From: Oscillospiraceae bacterium
GTDB taxonomy: Bacteria; Bacillota; Clostridia; Oscillospirales; Ruminococcaceae
Direction of reading: 5' to 3'
Length of the DNA: 5,067 bases
Assembly (NCBI GenBank): GCA_017394565.1
Contig: JAFPXW010000388.1
Span: 1 to 5,067 of the forward strand
This document shows positions 1-3,795 of this stretch, piece by piece. A program made the translations under genes and the position numbers. Numbering within the stretch: the first letter of the stretch is position 1; each line of letters begins with the position of its first letter. The notes under the pieces were generated by a model. That model was given only the letters and a program-made list of their open reading frames with translations, was not told where the DNA came from and made no database searches.

Positions 1-264
1 ATGGGCGTCCTCCGTGCGTGCCTACGGGATTACGGTATCACTTGGAAACCGACGGCGGACTACCTGTGTACCGTCCGGATCGGCAGGCGCGTTCTGCCGC
101 ATATGAAGCATAATCTCAATGTGCTGTGCGCTCACTACGGCATCGCCCTGCATCACCATCAGGCGGACAGCGACAGCCATGCCTGTGCGGAGATCCTGCT
201 GCGGTACATGGAGAGCGGCGTCGATGTCAGCCAGTTTGTGAAGCAATACAGGCTCATTCCCTGA
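1..264 (+). CDS. DnaQ-like (DEDDh) 3'-5' exonuclease, C-terminal fragment
   Basis: This is the last 87 codons of a gene that begins upstream of the window. The Met at codon 1 is probably internal, because family members have a segment like 'FDMGVLRACL' at this point, following exonuclease motif II. What remains shows the 'YLCTVRIGRR' strand and the helix 'HNLNVLCAHYGIALHHH'. It also shows exonuclease motif III as H53-x-A55-x-x-D58 within 'HHQADSDSHACAEILL', which gives the general-base His and a metal-binding Asp of the DEDDh class. Full-length relatives are usually near 190 residues and carry motif I (DxE) in the missing part. Known role of the family: Mg2+-dependent removal of nucleotides from 3' ends of DNA or RNA, as in the PolIII epsilon subunit, the PolC exonuclease domain and RNase T. 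The exact substrate here is unknown. The stop lies 11 bases before the next start, so the two genes are probably co-transcribed. Family assignment is firm; specific function is not. Confidence 0.85.
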   Translation: MGVLRACLRDYGITWKPTADYLCTVRIGRRVLPHMKHNLNVLCAHYGIALHHHQADSDSHACAEILLRYMESGVDVSQFVKQYRLIP

Positions 265-275
265 GAGGTGAGAGT

Positions 276-1175
276 ATGCACGATATATGGAATCCGTGGC
301 ACGGCTGCATTAAGAAGTCCGAGGGCTGCGACAACTGCTATATGTACTTTCTTGACCGGATGCGCGACATGGACGGTGCCAAAATTTTCCGCACAAAAAC
401 GGGCTTCAACTATCCGATCCAGAAGGACCGGAAAGGCAATTACAAGATTCAGAGCGGCGAGATGATCCGGGTCTGCATGACCTCCGACTTCTTCCTTGCC
501 GAGGCGGACGCATGGCGCGACGAAGCGTGGGAGCTGATGCGCATCCGGAGCGATGTGATCTTCTTTCTGCTGACCAAGCGACCCGAACGGGTGGCAGAGC
601 ATCTGCCGAAGGATTGGGGTGACGGCTGGGACAACATCTTCTTTAACGTCACCGCCGAGAACCAGCGCCGTGCCGATGAGCGTATCCCGATTTTGCTGGA
701 GCTGCCGTTCAAGCATAAGGGTGTGATGTGTGCGCCGTTCATTGGGCAGGTCAGTCTGCGCAGCTACCTTGAAACCGGACAGATCGAGCAAGTGTTGTGC
801 GATGGCGAGAACTATGACGGTGCACGTCCGTGTCATTTCGAGTGGGTGAAGCTCCTCCGGCAGGAGTGCGTAGACAATAATGTGACCTTTGTGTTCTGCG
901 GCACAGGCAGGCGGTTCGTCAAGGACGGAAAGCTCTACAAGATCGAGGGCAACGGTCTGCAAAGCCAGCAGGCATATAAGTCCGGCATGAGCTTTCAGGG
1001 CAAGCCGATGCACTTCGACCTCTACGACAGCCTCGGCTATCCAATTGCCGAGGAGGACAGGTACAAGCCCGTGTTTCGGGAACGGTGTAAAACCTGTGGG
1101 ATGCGCCCAGCTTGCAATGGGTGCAGTCAGTGCGGAAGGTGCAATCAAAAGGATAAGCATTCCGCATGGGAGTGA
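276..1175 (+). CDS. DUF5131 (phage Gp37/Gp68) family protein, radical-SAM-like, with Cys-rich tail
   Basis: This is a complete protein of 299 residues. The start at 276 is chosen because a ribosome binding site (AGAGGTGAG, 264-272) sits just upstream and the family's N-terminal motif begins at once. The frame stays open further upstream, but that would overlap the exonuclease gene. Visible family motifs are 'WNPWHGC' then C11-x6-C18-x2-C21-Y (likely iron-sulfur/radical-SAM-type triad), 'CMTSDFF' (67-73), 'LTKRPER' (99-105), 'NVTAENQ' (124-130), 'ADERIP' (133-138) and 'DGENYDGARP' (176-185). This is the usual order in DUF5131 proteins, which occur in phages and bacteria and lack an agreed biochemical function. 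Two features are unusual. The usual 'FFFKQWG' region reads 'FVFCGTG' (205-211). The C-terminus has six cysteines in 19 residues (C271, C274, C280, C283, C286, C289), probably a second metal site. It follows the exonuclease with an 11-base gap, which suggests a nucleic-acid role, but that is inference. Confidence 0.9.
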   Translation: MHDIWNPWHGCIKKSEGCDNCYMYFLDRMRDMDGAKIFRTKTGFNYPIQKDRKGNYKIQSGEMIRVCMTSDFFLAEADAWRDEAWELMRIRSDVIFFLLTKRPERVAEHLPKDWGDGWDNIFFNVTAENQRRADERIPILLELPFKHKGVMCAPFIGQVSLRSYLETGQIEQVLCDGENYDGARPCHFEWVKLLRQECVDNNVTFVFCGTGRRFVKDGKLYKIEGNGLQSQQAYKSGMSFQGKPMHFDLYDSLGYPIAEEDRYKPVFRERCKTCGMRPACNGCSQCGRCNQKDKHSAWE

Positions 1176-1327
1176 TGAAGCGGAAAACTACAGACGGTTT
1201 CTCACCGCACCCACCCTTAATCACAAAACCAGAGAATACAAAAAATGTCCATGATTCGCCATCCCTCATTTTCAAACCTTCCGATTTCGCAGATAACGAA
1301 CTGCACGCATCAGGTCCACTCCCGTTC

Positions 1328-1370
1328 AAAGATCCATGTTTCCTCCCGAAACATGGATTTTTTTGTTTTT
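1328..1370 (+). terminator. Intrinsic terminator of the exonuclease-DUF5131 unit
   Basis: A perfect 11-bp stem, ATCCATGTTTC (1332-1342) with GAAACATGGAT (1348-1358), has a 5-base CTCCC loop. It extends by a G-U pair and A-T pairs and is followed by TTTTTTTG then TTTTT. It lies about 155 bases after the DUF5131 stop. The intervening bases (1176-1327) show no convincing gene. The next promoter starts only a few bases after its T tract. Confidence 0.9.
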
Positions 1371-1374
1371 CCCC

Positions 1375-1403
1375 TTGCAATTCTGTACGGGATGTAGTAT
1401 AAT
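1375..1403 (+). promoter_or_regulatory. SigA-type promoter of the diguanylate cyclase gene
   Basis: The -35 is TTGCAA (1375-1380, four of six consensus bases). A 17-base spacer follows, then a perfect -10 TATAAT (1398-1403). Transcription should begin near 1410, giving a leader of about 75 bases before the start at 1485. The leader contains a weak inverted repeat, GTATTC (1415-1420) with GAATAC (1448-1453). Its position directly after a terminator indicates an independent transcription unit. Confidence 0.82.
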
Positions 1404-1484
1404 GATAACATATAGTATTCCGAAACAAATATGATATACGGAGAGTCGAATACAACGCAGATTATACAAAAAGGGGGATTCCTT

Positions 1485-2912
1485 ATGAATTTTCAGACCT
1501 GGATCGAGAGCATCCACGCGATGGCTGGCATTTTCGGATTCGATATCCTGCCCGACGGCAGCTTCAGCGAGATCCGGATGTACGCCGTCAATCAGCACTA
1601 TCAGGGCGTGCTGCATATGCGCCCGGATGCGCCGGAGTTTTACCCCGGCATCTCGTACAAGCACTACTTCAATGACGTCAATTTCGAGAGCTATTGCTAC
1701 AAATCCGCCAGCACGCAGGACATTCTGTATTCCTACGTCAACGCCTACAATTGCTGGATGACGGGGTTCTATCTGCCGGTCGATGATCCGGAAATGCTCG
1801 CGCAATTGCAGAAACTCGCGCCTCCGTCCGAGGGGGAGAAGCGCACGGTCTACTGCTGCTATGTTCTGAAGGTCGAGCCGGCTGTCCAGGCGGAATCCAT
1901 GGCGGAACGTTCCGCCGAGGTGTCCGCCGCCGTCATCAAGCTCAGCATGATCCTGCACAAGGAACAGGATTTCTACCAGACGATGCGCGAAACCGTCACC
2001 GAGATCGGCGAGCTGTGCGGTGCATCGCACTGTGCCATCGCGGTCGTGGACACGCACAAGCAGAAATGCACCCTCATCACGTCGAACGGCCCGGATCGTG
2101 CGTATCTGGAGGAAATCTCCAGAGGCATGGGGCGCACGCCCTTCGAGACGGCGCTGGCGTGGGAGGCGGCGCTGAACAAGAGCGATTGCCTCCTGCTGGA
2201 GGATCTGAAGGTCGTGCAGGAGCGCGATCCGGTCTGGTACGAATCCCTCGTGTCCCACGGGATGCACAACATCGTCCTGTACGAGATCCGCTGCCAGAAG
2301 ACGCTGGTCGGCTTCATCTGGGCGGGCAACTATGACGTGTCGAAGATGGGGCAGATCAAGGGCACGCTGGAGCTGACGACCTTCCTGACGGGCGCGGTCA
2401 TCGCGAACCACCAGCTTGTGTCGCGGCTGGAGATCATGAGCACCGTGGACGGTCTGACGCAGGTGAGCAACCGCAACGCCATGAATCAGCGCGTGGAGAA
2501 GCTGGTTTCCGGCGAGGACGAGCGTCCGGCGGTGCTGGGCGTGGTGTATGCCGACCTCAATGGCTTGAAGACCGTCAACGACGAGAAAGGCCACGAAGCC
2601 GGCGACAAGCTGCTGGTGCGTGCGGCGCATCTGCTGAAGATCGCGTTTGATGATTTCGAGATCTACCGTGCCGGCGGTGACGAATTTGTGATCCTGCTGC
2701 CGGATGCGCCGGAGCAGGTCATGCAGGAGCAGATCGCGCAGCTGCGTGCGCTGACGGAGAACACCGCGGACGTGCGGTTTGCGGTGGGTGCGGTGTATTG
2801 CAGAGGCAAGTACGACATCCAGCAGGCGATGCACGACGCGGACGAGCGGATGTACGCCGACAAGGAAGCCTACTACCTTGCGCATCCGGAGAAGAAGCGC
2901 CGGATGGCGTGA
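1485..2912 (+). CDS. Diguanylate cyclase: unassigned N-terminal domain, GAF-like domain, GGDEF domain
   Basis: This 475-residue soluble enzyme should condense two GTP into c-di-GMP in the cytoplasm. The start at 1485 is set by the strong site AAGGGGG (1471-1477), 7 bases upstream. An in-frame ATG at 1431 has no such site. There is no signal peptide or membrane segment. Residues 1-150 form a domain I cannot name, rich in Tyr and aromatic residues, with a 'YCCYVLKV' strand near 123-130. Residues about 160-313 fit a GAF-type sensor fold ('CGASHCAIAVVDT' ... 'TLVGFIWAGNYD'). The GGDEF domain starts at 'STVDGLTQVSNRNAM' (319-333). It keeps metal ligand D357 ('YADLNGLK'), N365/D366 ('VNDEKGHEAGD' with D374) and an intact GGDEF at 397-401, so it is probably active. 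The allosteric RxxD I-site, expected five residues before GGDEF, is replaced by FDDF (388-391), so c-di-GMP feedback through that site is unlikely. It has its own promoter and terminator. The input signal is unknown. Confidence 0.95.
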   Translation: MNFQTWIESIHAMAGIFGFDILPDGSFSEIRMYAVNQHYQGVLHMRPDAPEFYPGISYKHYFNDVNFESYCYKSASTQDILYSYVNAYNCWMTGFYLPVDDPEMLAQLQKLAPPSEGEKRTVYCCYVLKVEPAVQAESMAERSAEVSAAVIKLSMILHKEQDFYQTMRETVTEIGELCGASHCAIAVVDTHKQKCTLITSNGPDRAYLEEISRGMGRTPFETALAWEAALNKSDCLLLEDLKVVQERDPVWYESLVSHGMHNIVLYEIRCQKTLVGFIWAGNYDVSKMGQIKGTLELTTFLTGAVIANHQLVSRLEIMSTVDGLTQVSNRNAMNQRVEKLVSGEDERPAVLGVVYADLNGLKTVNDEKGHEAGDKLLVRAAHLLKIAFDDFEIYRAGGDEFVILLPDAPEQVMQEQIAQLRALTENTADVRFAVGAVYCRGKYDIQQAMHDADERMYADKEAYYLAHPEKKRRMA

Positions 2913-2935
2913 GGGGGCTGTTTCGATAGTTTAGG

Positions 2936-2967
2936 AGGGGCTGTTTCTTTCGGGGCAGCCCCTTTTT
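2936..2967 (+). terminator. Intrinsic terminator of the diguanylate cyclase gene
   Basis: Stem GGGGCTG (2937-2943) pairs with CAGCCCC (2956-2962), with possible weaker G-U extension into the loop, followed by TTTTT (2963-2967). It begins 24 bases after the stop codon. The sequence GGGGCTGTTTC occurs twice, at 2914-2924 and 2937-2947, so the upstream copy could compete for the same 3' arm. Confidence 0.85.
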
Positions 2968-3000
2968 AATAAGTGGCGCGAGCGGCGCGGGTGCAGGGGG
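2952..3000 (+). repeat. Intergenic direct repeat, copy 1
   Basis: This segment begins GGGGCAGCCCCTTTTT, continues AATAAGTGGC and ends GCGGGTGCAGGGGG. A second, shorter version lies at 3101-3143. Copy 1 has an extra block of about 9 G/C-rich bases (AGCGGCGCG region) relative to copy 2, and copy 2 has an extra TA after the T run. Copy 1 supplies the 3' arm and T tract of the terminator at 2936-2967. Confidence 0.75.
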
Positions 3001-3014
3001 CGCAGCCCCCTGCA
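2992..3014 (+). repeat. Perfect 9-bp hairpin TGCAGGGGG / CCCCCTGCA
   Basis: TGCAGGGGG (2992-3000) and CCCCCTGCA (3006-3014) flank a CGCAG loop, followed by a run of A. Read on the minus strand it is preceded, not followed, by T, so it is not a terminator in that direction. Read on the + strand it has no T tract. Similar G/C-rich palindromes recur between genes in many Clostridia, so this may belong to a dispersed repeat family. That is an inference, because only this copy is visible here. Confidence 0.7.
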
Positions 3015-3020
3015 AAAAAG

Positions 3021-3040
3021 CCCCCTCCTTGGGGAGGGGG
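3021..3040 (+). repeat. Hairpin CCCCCTCC / GGAGGGGG
   Basis: CCCCCTCC (3021-3028) pairs perfectly with GGAGGGGG (3033-3040) around a TTGG tetraloop. It follows the previous hairpin by six bases. Its 3' arm is also part of the G-rich run at 3031-3054, so hairpin and quadruplex would be mutually exclusive. Confidence 0.7.
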
Positions 3041-3054
3041 TTGGGGGTGGGGGG
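3031..3054 (+). other. G-quadruplex-forming motif
   Basis: Four G tracts of 4, 5, 5 and 6 bases (3031-3034, 3036-3040, 3043-3047, 3049-3054) are separated by loops of only 1, 2 and 1 bases (A, TT, T). This meets the strictest sequence criteria for an intramolecular quadruplex on the + strand, in DNA or in RNA reading through from the GGDEF gene. Folding is predicted, not shown. Confidence 0.7.
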
Positions 3055-3100
3055 AAAGAAACGCGCCTGTTTTTCAAACAGAACCTGAAAATTGATTTCT

Positions 3101-3143
3101 GGGGCAGCCCCTTTTTATAATAAGTGGCACGGGTGCAGGGGGG
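3101..3143 (+). repeat. Intergenic direct repeat, copy 2
   Basis: GGGGCAGCCCCTTTTT (3101-3116) is identical to 2952-2967. It is followed by ATAATAAGTGGC, then CGGGTGCAGGGGGG, a shortened match to copy 1. Here the 5' arm GGGGCTG is missing, so only a minimal GGGG-CAG-CCCC hairpin can form before the T run. It may be a decayed terminator. A small hairpin CTGTTT/AAACAG (3067-3072/3076-3081) lies between the copies. Confidence 0.7.
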
Positions 3144-3189
3144 AAGAAGGACGCTCGCTTTCCCTAAAATACACCGAATTGATAGCGAT

Positions 3190-3225
3190 ATCGTATTCTC
3201 ATTTGTGCAAAATGACGAATACGAT
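3190..3225. repeat. Long imperfect hairpin, 15 bp with one bulge
   Basis: ATCGTATTC (3190-3198) pairs with GAATACGAT (3217-3225). Inside it, TCATTT (3199-3204) pairs with AAATGA (3210-3215) around a GTGCA loop. Only C3216 is unpaired. No T tract follows in either direction, so it is not a terminator. It could be a protein-binding site, a recombination or attachment-type site, or part of a small RNA. Nothing nearby decides between these. Confidence 0.75.
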
Positions 3226-3433
3226 TTGGAGTAACACGGCGGAAATTTGCGGATTTTGATTACAAAAAGCACCGTTTTAACGTGGCAGACGGAAAAAGCA
3301 CCGCGGAAATTCCGCATGAAATGCCACAAAATTCCCACAAAATGGCAATTCCCACGCCGCGCGGAAACCCCTGCCAAAAATGCGGTTCTTTCGGGATAGC
3401 GCCATTTTTTGGAGGGCGGCAGGGGAGAGGGAT

Positions 3434-3520
3434 ATGCAGGCGAAAATGAAAAAACTGCATCTTCATACATTCCCTGCGCCGGAACTGGCAGAGATAGCCA
3501 AACAGTTGATAAACGTTTAA
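3434..3520 (+). CDS. Possible 28-codon small ORF (weak)
   Basis: ATG at 3434 follows AGGGGAG (3421-3427) by six bases, a plausible ribosome binding site. It opens a 28-codon frame reading 'MQAKMKKLHLHT...' and ending '...ELAEIAKQLINV', a basic start followed by an amphipathic-looking tail. It ends in the TAA of the palindrome TAAACGTTTA. I recognise no family. No promoter is evident and a frame this short can arise by chance. It could also be the remnant of a degraded gene. Confidence 0.2.
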   Translation: MQAKMKKLHLHTFPAPELAEIAKQLINV

Positions 3521-3548
3521 AATATACGAAATGTACAAAAACGAGTTG

Positions 3549-3567
3549 TCGAATTGACGAAATTCGA
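3549..3567. promoter_or_regulatory. Inverted repeat just upstream of the -35, possible operator
   Basis: TCGAATT (3549-3555) and AATTCGA (3561-3567) flank a 5-base spacer. The repeat ends 19 bases before the -35 of the downstream promoter. Position and symmetry suit a dimeric regulator binding upstream of RNA polymerase. No regulator gene is visible in the window, so this is only a candidate. Confidence 0.35.
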
Positions 3568-3586
3568 TTCTTTCTACAATTTGTTA

Positions 3587-3615
3587 TTGACAAACCGGAA
3601 CTTGTGTGCTATAAT
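3587..3615 (+). promoter_or_regulatory. Perfect-consensus SigA promoter with extended -10
   Basis: TTGACA (3587-3592), a 17-base spacer and TATAAT (3610-3615) match consensus at all twelve positions. TG at 3607-3608 adds an extended -10. Transcription should start near 3622. This is the strongest promoter in the window and predicts high constitutive output for the secreted protein gene unless leader or upstream sites restrain it. Confidence 0.92.
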
Positions 3616-3621
3616 AAAACT

Positions 3622-3795
3622 GCAATCAAAAAACAGCACCATTGCAAATATACATCCACACCCCACACCGCGTGGTGCTGCTCAATTCGTTACCCTGCGG
3701 CGCAAAGCTGCTGGATATATTTTCATAAATCTCGTTTTATGAAAGGTCAGGGCGTCTAACGCCCGCAAAAAAATTTTAATTAGGAGGAAACGAGT
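3622..3795 (+). promoter_or_regulatory. Structured 5' leader RNA of the secreted protein gene
   Basis: This untranslated leader of about 174 bases can form several stems. Stem (a) is CAGCACCA (3634-3641) with TGGTGCTG (3673-3680). Stem (b) is AAATATA-(CA)-TCC (3646-3657) with GGA-TATATTT (3713-3722), closing a junction that holds CCAC/GTGG (3663-3666/3672-3675) and GCGGC/GCTGC (3697-3701/3707-3711, loop GCAAA). Stem (c) is a perfect 9-bp TTTCATAAA/TTTATGAAA (3721-3729/3736-3744). Stem (d) is GGGCGT/ACGCCC (3750-3755/3759-3764), followed by an A run and then AGGAGG. Stem (a) excludes (b), and (b) overlaps (c) by two bases, so alternative folds exist. No known riboswitch class matches. The simplest alternative reading is an mRNA-stabilising leader for an abundant secreted protein. 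Confidence 0.5.

Larger units (their letters stand above)
3144..3586 (+). other. Non-coding, repeat-rich spacer
   Basis: No gene of convincing size or codon pattern is present on either strand in these 443 bases. The spacer contains a 15-bp bulged hairpin (3190-3225) and direct repeats AAAAAGCACCG (3264-3274, 3293-3303), GCGGAAATT (3239-3247, 3303-3311) and CCACAAAAT (3324-3332, 3335-3343). It also has a palindrome GCGGAA-A-TTCCGC (3303-3315) and an 8-bp long-range pair CCCCTGCC/GGCAGGGG (3368-3375/3418-3425). Near the next promoter lie the palindrome TAAACGTTTA (3510-3519) and an inverted repeat (3549-3567). Composition shifts to AT-rich towards the promoter. Confidence 0.7.

Noticed and set aside
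126..275. Upstream extension of the DUF5131 frame to an ATG at 126
   Set aside because: It would overlap the exonuclease gene by more than 130 bases in another frame, has no ribosome binding site, and adds 50 residues with no family similarity before the conserved N-terminal motif.
159..1160. 333-codon open frame on the minus strand opposite the exonuclease and DUF5131 genes
   Set aside because: It lies antisense to two genes with clear family motifs, shows no domain of its own and has low-complexity hydrophobic composition typical of shadow frames.
1166..1402. 78-codon + strand frame between the DUF5131 and GGDEF genes
   Set aside because: It overlaps the end of the DUF5131 gene and runs across both the terminator hairpin and the -35/-10 elements. 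The product has no protein-like features.
1431..1484. Alternative start of the GGDEF protein at 1431
   Set aside because: No ribosome binding site precedes it. The ATG at 1485 has a strong AAGGGGG site at the right distance, and the 18 added residues look like translated leader.
1326..2885. 519-codon open frame on the minus strand opposite the GGDEF gene
   Set aside because: It is a by-product of G+C-rich codon bias on the coding strand. The product is His/Arg/Leu-rich with no recognisable domain, it has no promoter or ribosome binding site, and it runs through the terminator and promoter region.
3239..3356. CRISPR array suggested by recurring short repeats
   Set aside because: The repeats are only 9-11 bases, occur twice each, are of different sequence and have irregular spacing. 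There is no repeat-spacer periodicity and no cas gene.
2931..3593. 220-codon minus-strand frame across the spacer
   Set aside because: It reads through the terminator, the G-rich run, the long hairpin and the -35 of the promoter. The product is Pro/Arg/Phe-rich low complexity with no initiation signal.
3663..3680. T-box-like ACCGCG in the leader
   Set aside because: The required TGGN bulge sequence before ACCGCG, a specifier stem-loop and a terminator/antiterminator pair are absent, and the downstream gene is not an amino-acid or tRNA-ligase gene.
3646..3722. Possible c-di-GMP-I (GEMM) riboswitch in the leader, suggested by CGCAAAGC near 3701 and the diguanylate cyclase upstream
   Set aside because: The conserved GGCAAACC segment, the GNRA-capped hairpin directly before the CGCAAAGC element and the tetraloop-receptor arm are not present. 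The resemblance is limited to about eight bases inside a hairpin.
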